Assembly: GCA_964562455.1 (NCBI GenBank)
Contig: CAZLTN010000004.1
Location: 1 to 64,000, forward strand
Source: Ravibacter sp964562455
GTDB lineage: Bacteria; Bacteroidota; Bacteroidia; Cytophagales; Spirosomataceae
Direction: 5' to 3'
DNA length: 64,000 nt
Part shown: positions 52,481 through 61,248 of the stretch, piece by piece
How the letters are laid out: each line of letters begins with the position of its first letter
Position numbering within the stretch: the stretch's first letter is position 1
The notes under the pieces: generated by a model
Database searches by the model: none
Told to the model about the DNA's origin: nothing
Seen by the model: the letters and a program-made list of their open reading frames with translations, nothing else
Translations under genes and position numbers: made by a program

Positions 52481-53616
52481 CCCGGCAATATTTCCTCCGC
52501 AACCCGGTCCATCACCCGGTTCCAGGTCTCCATACCTTTCGATATGTCGTATTCCTTCATTCTCTTCCTGGATATGGCGGGATCACAGGCTGTCTCACCG
52601 GTCATTACCCTTTTCATCTCCCGCACCATTTGCTTTGCGCTGATATCTTCGGTAACAGCCCCCATTCCGTCAATCATCAACTCGGAAACACCTCCCGACG
52701 GGAAGGAGACGATTGGCTTGCCCAACGCCGCAGCTTCGATCATTACCAGCGGGAAAGGGTCCTGCCTGGAAGTAAGAATAAATCCGTCGGCAGCGTGCAG
52801 GTACTGGTGATATTTCTCTTTTTGCCTGCCTGCCAGGTGTATTTTGGTTCGCGAACGTAAAGATCTGATACGATTTTCAACCCAACCGATATAACCGTCA
52901 TGGCCTGCACCGCCGCCAACCCAGATCAGGTGGGTATTCGCGTCATCAAGAAGCTCCGCTATTTCGGGAAAAAGGTCAAATCCTTTTCTTTCCGACGGCA
53001 CTCCCGACATGATCCAGGCAAATTGCCCGGGCCCGATACCGAATTTATTTCTTATCGCCGCTACTTCTGCGTCGTCTTTGGGCTGCACTTTATCTTCAAT
53101 AAACTCATATACAAGCGATACTTTCTTTGCACCGGCTTGTCTTATTCCCTCGCATGTAGCTTCCGAGCATCCGATAATATGATGCGCTTTGTGAATAATA
53201 AGATCAAACTCCTCCTGGCTTACATAAACATAGGAAAGCGGCATTTCGTGAAAATGAACCACAAAAGGAATATCCAATGCCACCGCTGTAGAAGCTGCCT
53301 GGGGAAGAACGATGGTATTGAGGTACCACATATCCGCCTTAAAATCTTTCTGGATATTCTTCAGGGCGGTCACAATCGGGTGCCGTCCGAGGTGATAGCT
53401 GACCCTGTCGAGCATACTGAAGTTCCCCGGGACCTTATATACTCTCACATGATCGGGAAGATCTTTGAGAAGTTCCCCCTGTGCATAACTTGCTAAGGCT
53501 ATTTCATATTTAGACCTGTCCAGGCCGAGAATAATGTTGAGCAACACCATTTCTGAGCCTGTCCTCGAGGCCAGCGGCGTAATAAAAAGTATTTTCCTCT
53601 TTCTAGTCTCCTTCAT
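52477..53616 (-). CDS. Glycosyltransferase family 4
   Basis: 379 aa from the ATG at 53616, which overlaps the preceding glycosyltransferase gene by 14 bp; a TTG six codons upstream is less likely. GT-B fold: KILFITPLASRTGSEMVLLNIILGL at the N-terminus, VVHFHEMPLSYVYVS, WIMSGVPSERKGFDLFPEIAELL, and the nucleotide-sugar-binding EAAALGKPIVSFPSGGVSELMIDGMG with the EX7E-like pattern. It probably adds a sugar to a surface polysaccharide or glycolipid. It is translationally coupled to the GT2 gene. Confidence 0.92.
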   Translation of the reverse strand: MKETRKRKILFITPLASRTGSEMVLLNIILGLDRSKYEIALASYAQGELLKDLPDHVRVYKVPGNFSMLDRVSYHLGRHPIVTALKNIQKDFKADMWYLNTIVLPQAASTAVALDIPFVVHFHEMPLSYVYVSQEEFDLIIHKAHHIIGCSEATCEGIRQAGAKKVSLVYEFIEDKVQPKDDAEVAAIRNKFGIGPGQFAWIMSGVPSERKGFDLFPEIAELLDDANTHLIWVGGGAGHDGYIGWVENRIRSLRSRTKIHLAGRQKEKYHQYLHAADGFILTSRQDPFPLVMIEAAALGKPIVSFPSGGVSELMIDGMGAVTEDISAKQMVREMKRVMTGETACDPAISRKRMKEYDISKGMETWNRVMDRVAEEILPG

Positions 53617-54616
53617 CCGCGTATAGTTTATCAATATTTTCTTCAGGCCTTATTTTAAAAAAATGCTTCTTATAATTCATGGTTTTCCAAAAATACCCGG
53701 AAAGAATGCCAACTTTCCGGGTAAATATATGTTGAGTAGAAAATCCTCTCTTTGTTATGTCAGGCTCCTTCATGTTTGCAATCCATCTCCACACGTACAC
53801 AACCGGGACCATCGACAGGTAATGAGTCAGCATCAAAAGGTAATAGAATACTCCGTATTGTTTCCTGAGCCAGACCATATTCGATACCTGCATCTGTACG
53901 CTGAAACGGTTAATCCAGGAAATCCGGGAACGCCGGTAAGGATTTTGGTTTTCCAGGTGTAAGAAAATACAATCATTGAAGAGACACAACTTTCCTGTCT
54001 TTCCCAACCTCCACGACCACTCTACGTCTTCTCCGTACATAAAAAAGCTTTCTTCAAATCCACCGGTAGCTTCAAATCCGGCCCGCCTGACCATCATGAA
54101 CGCCCCCACCAGCCAGTCCCGCTGCTCGGGATCCCCGTACACCGGTTCCGGTAAAAAGCGCTCCAGGAGGCCGGCAAAAAACTTACCGGGCGGTATGATG
54201 AAAAAAGACTTCCTGAAGTCATTAAAACTCTGGTAAAATGGCATCGGCTGCATATCACCGTCATATTGGAGCGCCGCACAGGCCACTATCTGCCTGTCAG
54301 CTTCCATCTTTTTTACACACCTGCCGATTACATTATCCACCAGAAGAGTATCTGCATTCAACAATAAAAAATAATGTCCGGCAGCTATCTTCATCCCTGC
54401 ATTGTTGGCTCTTCCGAACCCGGCGTTGTATGGCATTTCTATCCATTTTACTTCGGGATATTCCGCCAATACACGCTGCTTTCCTGCAGTATCCTCTTCA
54501 TTATTAACTACAATTACTTCGAATGATACTCCCTTCGTGTACCCGTAAACTGTCTGCAATGCATTAACGATGAGTCCGGATGTTCTGTAATTGACAATAA
54601 TAATCGATACCTCCAT
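53603..54616 (-). CDS. Glycosyltransferase family 2, rhamnosyltransferase-like
   Basis: 337 aa. GT-A fold: VSIIIVNYRTSGLIVNALQTVYGYTKGVSFEVIVVNNEE at the N-terminus, FGRANNAGMKIAAGHYFLLLNADTLLVD with the metal-binding DxD-like NAD, DWLVGAFMMVRRAGFEATGGFEESFFMYGEDVEWSWRLGK typical of dTDP-rhamnosyltransferase-like enzymes. The C-terminal about 100 residues include hydrophobic stretches that may touch the membrane. It forms a two-gene unit with the following GT4 gene. Confidence 0.92.
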   Translation of the reverse strand: MEVSIIIVNYRTSGLIVNALQTVYGYTKGVSFEVIVVNNEEDTAGKQRVLAEYPEVKWIEMPYNAGFGRANNAGMKIAAGHYFLLLNADTLLVDNVIGRCVKKMEADRQIVACAALQYDGDMQPMPFYQSFNDFRKSFFIIPPGKFFAGLLERFLPEPVYGDPEQRDWLVGAFMMVRRAGFEATGGFEESFFMYGEDVEWSWRLGKTGKLCLFNDCIFLHLENQNPYRRSRISWINRFSVQMQVSNMVWLRKQYGVFYYLLMLTHYLSMVPVVYVWRWIANMKEPDITKRGFSTQHIFTRKVGILSGYFWKTMNYKKHFFKIRPEENIDKLYADEGD

Positions 54617-54999
54617 TCTGAAAGCGGGCTTTTTTACCTCAAACTTACATTAATAAAACCAGCTAACCGACTCTGTAATGATCATCCGGAGGCAAAAGAG
54701 GTTGGTATGAGGAAGGTACAAAAAATGCGCAACACCTCTCCAAATAATACTATACACTGATTATCAACATCTTATAAATCAGATAATTTTTAACAAAATA
54801 ACTCTGTATACCCGCTTCATACCAGCTTCCTCCCAGACAAATTATTATCCGGTACAAGCCGGGGGCTTTTACCCAATTACGTAACTTGGCTAAAGAATCT
54901 AATAAAGCGATGGAAACATTAGCAAAGTTTTTCAGGAAGAAAGAATGATAAAACTTTCGTGGAAAGGGTCAGGGACGAATCCAGGTAGATCCAAAAATC
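54617..54999. other. 383-bp AT-rich gap
   Basis: Upstream of the GT2 gene and downstream of the metallophosphoesterase gene. AT-rich; no frame or hairpin I can support. It presumably holds the GT2 promoter. Confidence 0.5.
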
Positions 55000-56073
55000 T
55001 CAGTCTATATCAAACTCAAATTCATCATAAGACTGGGTCCGCCAGGCCAGATGCCGTGTTGACGGCGATATTGCAAACAAAGGAGAAAATGTCCGGACCT
55101 TTACTTTCTTGCCTCCGGGCAGGAACTCCAGCGTTCGCAGCCATCCGTCACCACCATTGCCATGCCAGCCTCCGCCCAGCGCCTGCGCATTGAAAACCAT
55201 CTGGTTTACCTTTTTACCGGCAGCATTCTTATCACTCCTGAACCCTATATGACCAAGTATATCATCCGGTGCGCCGATATGCCCTGAAAAAACCATTCTG
55301 ATATTGGAAGACTGCTGAACGAGCTTCTGCCAGACGGCCAGGCCATAATTACGATCCTTCAGCGGATAACCTTCCTCCGCTATGTGTTCGCTCTTATAGT
55401 TGAGATAGGAGTGTGTAAGTAGTATTACAAAGTGATCTTTGTATTTATCCTGGCTCACCGTCTTTTTGGCCCACTCCAGCACGGCGTCGCGCGGGGCAAA
55501 CTCGAGCACCATAAAGAGCAGCTTCTGCCCGTGGGGAGAAGTAAGCTCATAAGTTGCATTGGTAAGTGACGGATTTCCGTCACCGTCGAACCCGGCATCC
55601 CTGAGCAGCGCCTGGCTCCTGAAATTCTTGTCGGGCGGAAAATACTGATCATAGTAGGTCTGCCGGTTTTCGGCGCTTTTAAACCCGAAATCGTGGTTGC
55701 CGGTCCCGCAGATATAAGGAACCCTGCCGTCAAGCCGCCCGAAAGCCCTGGCTACCGATTCCCATTGCGATTTACTGGGTTGGTCGCCATTTATCGAGTT
55801 TGGATTGGGCATTTGGTTCTGCTCTACCAGGTCGCCGGTACAAAGCACCATCTGGATATTGAGTTTATTGATATTTTCGGCTGTCCACGCCGTCATCAGG
55901 TCGAATACCGGCTGGTTCCGGGCAAATTTTCCGTACGTTTGAGGGTCCGGCAATAAGACCATCGTCCAGGAATCGGGCGATGACAACTGGGGCGGCACGT
56001 ACGATGACTGGGCGGTCGTACGGAGTATGAAAAAACAAAACAGCACCGGATAAAATAGCAACAATTTTCTCAT
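55000..56073 (-). CDS. Secreted metallophosphoesterase
   Basis: 357 aa. Signal peptide LLLFYPVLFCFFILRTTAQ. Calcineurin-like motifs: LLPDPQTYGK (in place of D-x-H), VLCTGDLVEQNQ (GDxVE), GTGNHDFG (GNHD/E), VILLTHSYLN and VFSGHIGAP (GH). It hydrolyses a phosphoester outside the cytoplasm; the substrate is unknown. Divergent from the bestrophin gene, 138 bp apart. Confidence 0.9.
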   Translation of the reverse strand: MRKLLLFYPVLFCFFILRTTAQSSYVPPQLSSPDSWTMVLLPDPQTYGKFARNQPVFDLMTAWTAENINKLNIQMVLCTGDLVEQNQMPNPNSINGDQPSKSQWESVARAFGRLDGRVPYICGTGNHDFGFKSAENRQTYYDQYFPPDKNFRSQALLRDAGFDGDGNPSLTNATYELTSPHGQKLLFMVLEFAPRDAVLEWAKKTVSQDKYKDHFVILLTHSYLNYKSEHIAEEGYPLKDRNYGLAVWQKLVQQSSNIRMVFSGHIGAPDDILGHIGFRSDKNAAGKKVNQMVFNAQALGGGWHGNGGDGWLRTLEFLPGGKKVKVRTFSPLFAISPSTRHLAWRTQSYDEFEFDID

Positions 56074-56211
56074 TGTGAGTAAATTTCAGTTCTGGAACTC
56101 TTCCTTTAAACAATACAAATATCAACTATAGCAAGTAAAGATCCCGGCTGCCGATTACTACCGGGAAAAGCAGGGAAAAATTGAACCCGGCACACCAACC
56201 GCTCAAATTGA

Positions 56212-57123
56212 ATGATCATTACTCACAACATCCGGTTAAGCCGCATCATACAGGGTACGGGGCGGAATACGATATACTCCATCTTCGTATGCATTCTTGC
56301 CTACGTGCTCAACGAAGCTGTAATCAGGAAACACTTCGATTTCCCTCCGTTCGTCACCTCTCTGATCGGTACCGCCCTGGCTTTCTTCATAGGGTTCAAC
56401 AGCAACCAGGCATACGACCGCTGGTGGGAAGCCAGGAAGGTATGGGGTGCTTTGGTCAACGACTCCCGAACCTGGGCCCGCATGATCCTTTTCTATCCGG
56501 TAACCCCTACCGGGTACACCACACCTGTCACACAAATACAAGAACGCCTCATTCTCAGGCACCTGGCATTCCTGTACGCACTAAAATCCTATTTCCGGAA
56601 AAGCGACGACAATACGTTCAGACAATACCTTACGGAGGAAGAATACCAGCAGATCAGGTCTCACTCCAATCTTCACAATGCCATATTATCACTTCAGGCT
56701 GCCGACATCCAGAAGTTATATCAGGACGGAGCCGTTGACGGCTTCCGTTTCCTTGAGCTCAATAAAGCCATTACTGCGTTCTGCGACGAGATGGGAAAAT
56801 CCGAGCGCATCAGGAATACCGTCTTTCCCACAACCTACGTTTACTATTCCAGGATTTTCATCTGGTACCTGATATTCAGCACCACTGTGACACTGAGCAA
56901 TACGATGGGCTGGTGGGCATTGATATTCGGAACGCTGGTGGGGTATATCTTCCTGACCATCCACATGATCGGACAGGCTTTAGTCAACCCGTTCGACCCG
57001 GTTCCGACAGGCATTCCGCTCGACCAGATCACACGGACCATCGAGATCAACCTGCTGCAAATGAAAGGAGCCGACAACATTCCTCCGCCAACTGAAAGCG
57101 TAAACGGCGAATACTTCATGTGA
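56212..57123 (+). CDS. Bestrophin-family ion channel protein (UPF0187)
   Basis: 303 aa, usual bacterial length. Hallmarks: IFVCILAYVLNEAVIRKHF, LIGTALAFFIGFNSNQAYDRWWEARKVWGALVNDSRTWARM, and PFDPVPTGIPLDQITRTIEINLLQM near the C-terminus, with four hydrophobic segments. Bacterial bestrophins form pentameric channels; those studied prefer cations, unlike the anion-selective animal ones. It is a single-gene unit, convergent with the broken DeoR gene. Confidence 0.92.
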   Translation: MIITHNIRLSRIIQGTGRNTIYSIFVCILAYVLNEAVIRKHFDFPPFVTSLIGTALAFFIGFNSNQAYDRWWEARKVWGALVNDSRTWARMILFYPVTPTGYTTPVTQIQERLILRHLAFLYALKSYFRKSDDNTFRQYLTEEEYQQIRSHSNLHNAILSLQAADIQKLYQDGAVDGFRFLELNKAITAFCDEMGKSERIRNTVFPTTYVYYSRIFIWYLIFSTTVTLSNTMGWWALIFGTLVGYIFLTIHMIGQALVNPFDPVPTGIPLDQITRTIEINLLQMKGADNIPPPTESVNGEYFM

Positions 57124-57156
57124 GTCAAAATACCGGGCAATCCACCGGCTGCAACA

Positions 57157-57920
57157 CTAGGCGACGATTACCTTTATCCCCATTTCTTCGAGGGCAGCAA
57201 CCGCCTCCTGCGGTGCACGGGAGTCGGTCACAACATAATGTACTTCATCAAAATCACATATTTTCGCGATTCCCCGCCGGCCGAATTTGGTATGGTCGGC
57301 AAGAATAGCCACAGCCTGGGCTGTCCTGATCATTTTCTGGTTCAACCCCGCTTCGGTGAGGTTGCTTATCGTAAACCCGAAATCCAGATCGATACCATCT
57401 ACTCCCAGGAACAGCACCCCGCAGGAAACCGCGCCCAGTATGTACTCGGCGAAATTACCTGCTACAGACCCTGAATTCGGACGGATGAGCCCCCCCCCAG
57501 CTGCAGCACTTCGACATTTTTGCGGTCAGACAGTTCCAAAGCTACTTTCAAAGCCGGTGTGATGACAGTAAGCGGATGCGAGGGAGCCAGGTTCCTGGCC
57601 AGCTCAAATACCGTCGTACCCGAGCCGATCATCAGCGCATCATGATCGCCGATTACCTGTAATGCGGCAAACGCTATCTGGTGCTTCTCGGTAGCGTTGA
57701 TATGCTGCTTCTCCTGTATAGGCCTTTCCAGTGCGTAAGGATTGCTCAGGGAAGCCCCACCGTGAGTCCTGAAAAGAAGCTGTTTTTCTTCAAGTGCCTT
57801 AAGGTCCTTACGAATCGTAACGCCCGATACCTGCAGGCTGTCACAAAGTTCCTGTATACTGATCCTTCCTTTCCGCTGAACCTCGGCTAATATATATTGA
57901 TGTCGTTCGGTAATGGTCAT
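57157..57920 (-). pseudogene. DeoR-family transcriptional regulator, frameshifted at a C9 tract
   Basis: Start ATG at 57920. N-terminal DeoR helix-turn-helix TERHQYILAEVQRKGRISIQELCDSLQVSGVTIRKDLKALEEK, then the sugar-phosphate-sensing fold (MIGSGTTVFELARNL). After VEVLQLGGG the frame is lost and meets a stop about 10 codons on. Reading 7 or 10 instead of 9 C at 57490-57498 gives LIRPNSGSVAGNFAEYILGAVSCGVLFLGVDG and joins the intact C-terminal half (to 57157, ending EEMGIKVIVA). The complete protein would be about 254 aa, normal for DeoR. It is divergent from the sugar-kinase operon and its likely regulator. Confidence 0.85.
57490..57498. other. C9 homopolymer at the DeoR frameshift
   Basis: Nine consecutive C on the + strand; 7 or 10 would restore the DeoR frame. 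It is the longest G/C homopolymer noticed in the window. Confidence 0.85.
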
Positions 57921-58054
57921 CCCACAAGTGAAACAGTTTGAAAGCAATATTAAGCTTTTTGTGCTATAAAAAAGAAGTTAAAAAGTTAAAATGAAATCAA
58001 AACGCTCGTCCGTTTATTTACTGGTCCAGTTAGGAACACATACTGAGACGTGTC

Positions 58055-58154
58055 GCCCCTGCGGGGCTGAAAGTAACCTGCGGGAGTCATCTGCAGCCGC
58101 AGGTTACGCTTCGCTTCACCCACGGTTAATAATAGTAGCGTCCCTGCAGGACGC
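58055..58154. repeat. Cluster of three GC-rich palindromes
   Basis: GCCCC-tgc-GGGGC at 58055-58067; an 11-bp stem GTAACCTGCGG (58073-58083) with CCGCAGGTTAC (58097-58107); and GCGTCC-ctgca-GGACGC at 58138-58154. The arrangement resembles REP-type intergenic palindromes. Confidence 0.75.
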
Positions 58155-58250
58155 CGCTCTCACTTCCTGGCCGCTTCTATCCGACGTGGAACGACTTCAG
58201 GGCAGAAGAACAGTACGGCATATTCGCTTCCGTGATCCTCATCTCCTCCT

Positions 58251-58806
58251 AACCGACACAGAACTACTTCCGGAGACTCAGAAGTCCCGCAGGGACGACA
58301 GGTGCATAACCACCGGTGTAACCGGTGGGGAGGGCGCAGGTGGAACCGGTGATCCTCGCCGAGACAGCTCTCCACATCGGCAGCCAGTCCCGCAGGGACG
58401 ATACATACCTGGTAAGTCCCGCTACCGACCGGACACCATACCCCCTGACCGACACAGAATTACTTCCGGAGACTCAGAAGTCCCGCAGGGACGACAGGTG
58501 CATAACCACCGGTAGAACCGGTGGGCTTAAGCGAGACAGCCTTCCTCGCAGCAGCCAGTCCCGAAGGGACGATACATACCTGGTAAGTCCCGCTACCGAC
58601 CGAACACCATACCCCCTAACCGACACAGAACTACTTCCGGAGACTCAGAAGTCCCGCAGGGACGACAGGTGCATAACCACCGGTGTAACCGGTGGGGAGG
58701 GCGCAGGTGGAACCGGTGATCCTCGCCGAGACAGCTCTCCACATCGGCAGCCAGTCCCGCAGGGACGATACATACCTGGTAAGTCCCGCTACCGACCGGA
58801 CACCGC
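58251..58806. repeat. Three-copy palindromic tandem repeat (REP-like)
   Basis: Copies start at 58251, 58447 and 58618 (spacing 196 and 171 bp). The first and third are nearly identical over about 187 bp; the second is shorter. Each has GTCCCGCAGGGAC palindromes (for example 58284-58296 and 58387-58399; GTCCCGAAGGGAC in copy 2). CCACCGGT-gta-ACCGGTGG (58310-58328) appears in copies 1 and 3. Open frames here are repeat artefacts. Confidence 0.85.
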
Positions 58807-58872
58807 ACCTTCCATCTTCCTAGCTGAGAGCTCGCCAACCCAATTATAAAACATTTAAAATTATTAAATATT

Positions 58873-58915
58873 CTTTCATTTTGTTTGCAACTAAAACACA
58901 ATACACTTTCATTTG
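58873..58915 (+). promoter_or_regulatory. Promoter of the sugar-kinase operon with a direct-repeat operator candidate
   Basis: TTTG at 58884-58887 and TTCATTTG at 58908-58915 (one mismatch to TAnnTTTG) are 20 bp apart, a Bacteroidota promoter spacing. CTTTCATTT occurs at 58873 and again at 58906, 33 bp apart, flanking the -33 and covering the -7 element, as expected for a DeoR-type operator. Confidence 0.5.
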
Positions 58916-58989
58916 TAATCAAAAACCAGATAAATCACTTTTTATACAAGAAAAATTCTACCTGAAATATAACAAACCCAACCGCAAAA

Positions 58990-60210
58990 ATGTTGAAAAC
59001 TGATAAACTCGGTATCCCCCGGCACCTGTTCTGGGGATATGCCGGCATCCTGATCTTTATGATGGGCGATGGCGTGGAGCAGGGGTGGTTGAGCCCCTAC
59101 CTGCTTGAAAACGGCATGACCATACAGCAATCCGCTTCCCTGTTTACCGTATACGGGATTACCATCGCCATTTCCTCCTGGTTTTCGGGAGTAATGGCCG
59201 AGACCTACTCTCCGAAATTCACCATGGCGCTGGGCGTGTTGCTTTACATACTCGGCACTATCGGGTTTGTGGGCATAGGAATGGCCCGCCTGGACTACCC
59301 GGCCATGCTGGTCACCTATGCCGTCCGCGGTTTCGGATATCCATTGTTTGCCTATTCTTTCCTGGTTTGGATCACCTACCGCACCGAAAAAAGCGAGCTG
59401 GGAAGGGCTGTGGGTTGGTTCTGGTTTGTATTCACAGGCGGACTCAACGTATTGGGCGCTTATTATTCCAGTTGGGCAATCGGCTCGCTCGGATACCAGA
59501 ATACGTTATGGAGTTCCATCCTGTGGGTAGCGATAGGCGCGTTCTTTGCCCTTATCCTGAACCGCGATCATTTCAAAACACGGTCTGCTCCCGAAGGTGG
59601 TGAAAACAAATGGAAGGAGCTTCTCAGGGGTATTACCATTGTCAGAAAAGAACCGAAGGTAGGGATCGGCGGGATCGTACGTGTAATCAACACCACAGCC
59701 CAGTTTGCATTCCCTGTATTTCTGCCGCTTTACATGGCTGAATACGGATTTTCGACAAAAGAATGGCTCCAGATATGGGGTACTATTTTCACCAGCAATA
59801 TTATTTTCAACCTTATATTCGGCTTCGTAGGCGACAGGCTGGGATGGCAACAGACTGTCATGTGGTTTGGCGGCGTTGGCTGCGCCCTTTCTACGCTGCT
59901 CTTTTACTATTCTCCTGCGTGGTTTGACAGCAGCTACTGGATGGTGCTCCTGTGCGGCGTTCTCTGGGGAGGCCTTCTCGCGGGCTATGTACCTTTGTCG
60001 GCACTGGTACCGTCTCTTGTTAAGGAAGAAAAAGGCGCCGCCATTTCCATCCTAAACCTGGGCGCCGGCTTACCGGTATTCATCGGGCCGGCCATTGTCG
60101 GCCTTACCATTGGCGTTGTGGGCAGCGAAGGCGTGGTCTGGATCCTCTCAATATTGTACCTTATCAGCGCCATATTAACCCGATTTATAACTCTGCCGGC
60201 CGATCGCTGA
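58990..60210 (+). CDS. MFS transporter, RbtT/DalT/CsbX-like (polyol permease type)
   Basis: 406 aa with 12 predicted membrane segments. The N-terminal MGDGVEQGWLSPYLLENGMTIQQSASLFTVYG, the loop YRTEKSELGRAVGWFWFVFTGGLNVLGAYYSSW and the C-terminal KEEKGAAISILNLGAGLPVFIGPAIV are characteristic of the RbtT/DalT/CsbX group, whose characterised members carry ribitol, D-arabinitol or alpha-ketoglutarate. It heads an operon with a 2-hydroxyacid dehydrogenase and two FGGY kinases and is likely controlled by the divergent DeoR gene. The substrate is probably a polyol or small sugar acid. Confidence 0.88.
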   Translation: MLKTDKLGIPRHLFWGYAGILIFMMGDGVEQGWLSPYLLENGMTIQQSASLFTVYGITIAISSWFSGVMAETYSPKFTMALGVLLYILGTIGFVGIGMARLDYPAMLVTYAVRGFGYPLFAYSFLVWITYRTEKSELGRAVGWFWFVFTGGLNVLGAYYSSWAIGSLGYQNTLWSSILWVAIGAFFALILNRDHFKTRSAPEGGENKWKELLRGITIVRKEPKVGIGGIVRVINTTAQFAFPVFLPLYMAEYGFSTKEWLQIWGTIFTSNIIFNLIFGFVGDRLGWQQTVMWFGGVGCALSTLLFYYSPAWFDSSYWMVLLCGVLWGGLLAGYVPLSALVPSLVKEEKGAAISILNLGAGLPVFIGPAIVGLTIGVVGSEGVVWILSILYLISAILTRFITLPADR

Positions 60211-60243
60211 CAGCATTTTACCGACAAAACCGATATTTCTAAA

Positions 60244-61248
60244 ATGACACGCATTCTTCTCACCGCTCCTTATTACGAAGCCGCCCGGGAAGCCCTGGGA
60301 GACTTTTTCGGCGAAGTAATCTACAAACCCTGGAAAGAACACGGGCATGGATACCGCCCTGATGAACTGATAGCGCTCCTCAGAGAAACACAGGCGGAAG
60401 CGCTTATCACGGAGCATGACGAGGTAACCGCAGAAGTAATAAGAACCTGCCCGGGCCTGCAGTTCATCGGGGTATGCAGGGGAACGCCTTCCAACGTAGA
60501 TGTGAAGGAGGCCAGCCTTCACGGGATCCCTGTATTCAACACCCCAGCCCGGAATGCCCAGGCAGTCGCCGAAATGTTCATTGCCAATCTAATCAACCTG
60601 ATGCGCCACACTTTGCCGGGCGTCGCCTGGCTCGAAGGCGAAAAGTGGGAAGCCGGCGCGCACACCTCCTACCTTCAGTTCAAGGGAAATGAAATCGCGG
60701 GAAAAACAATCGGGATGGTTGGCTTCGGCGCTACCGGGCAGACCATTGCCAATCTGCTCAGGCACTTCCCGGCAAAAATCAGGTATTATGACCCCTATAT
60801 CATCGCCGAAGATCCGGACTTCAAAAAAGTCTCGCTGGAAGAGGTTTTCAGGGAGTGCGATGTCGTGTCGATACATTTGCCTGTAACAGCAGAAACAACA
60901 GGTATGATCAATGCCGGGCTGATCGGGCTTATGAAACCCGGCGCTATTTTCGTAAATACAGCCCGGGCCGCTGTGGTAAAAAGGGAAGCGCTGCTCGATG
61001 CGGTCCTGAATAACAGGATCCGCGGAGCTATACTGGATGTATTCGACCACGAACCCCCTGATACGCTGGACTACCAGCTCATACACCACCCTAACGTGCT
61101 GGCCACGCCTCACATTGCAGGAGCCACGTTTGAGGTAGAAGATCATCATGCCGATATCCTGAACAAAGCCCTCAAAGCGTTCTTTGCCGATGGTAGCCGT
61201 TCCGTAAAACAATGGGTCAATCCTGAATGTCAAAACCGTCCGTTATGA
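60244..61248 (+). CDS. D-isomer-specific 2-hydroxyacid dehydrogenase (phosphoglycerate-dehydrogenase-like)
   Basis: 334 aa. NAD-binding motif GMVGFGATGQTIANLL in the middle, SIHLPVTAETTGMINAGLIGLMKPGAIFVNTARAAVVKREAL with the catalytic Arg, EPP (Glu) in VFDHEPPDT, and PHIAGAT with the catalytic His. This is a complete active-site set. It oxidises or reduces a 2-hydroxy acid; in a kinase operon the substrate is more likely an aldonate-type intermediate than 3-phosphoglycerate. It starts 33 bp after the carrier gene and overlaps the next kinase by ATGA. Confidence 0.92.
   Translation: MTRILLTAPYYEAAREALGDFFGEVIYKPWKEHGHGYRPDELIALLRETQAEALITEHDEVTAEVIRTCPGLQFIGVCRGTPSNVDVKEASLHGIPVFNTPARNAQAVAEMFIANLINLMRHTLPGVAWLEGEKWEAGAHTSYLQFKGNEIAGKTIGMVGFGATGQTIANLLRHFPAKIRYYDPYIIAEDPDFKKVSLEEVFRECDVVSIHLPVTAETTGMINAGLIGLMKPGAIFVNTARAAVVKREALLDAVLNNRIRGAILDVFDHEPPDTLDYQLIHHPNVLATPHIAGATFEVEDHHADILNKALKAFFADGSRSVKQWVNPECQNRPL

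Noticed and set aside
58251..58806. CRISPR array
   Set aside because: Repeat units are 171-196 bp with internal palindromes and no unique spacers of regular length; no cas genes.
58325..58849. Open frames of about 170 codons in the repeat field
   Set aside because: They only translate the tandem palindromic repeats and show the same peptide phrases over and over; not genes.
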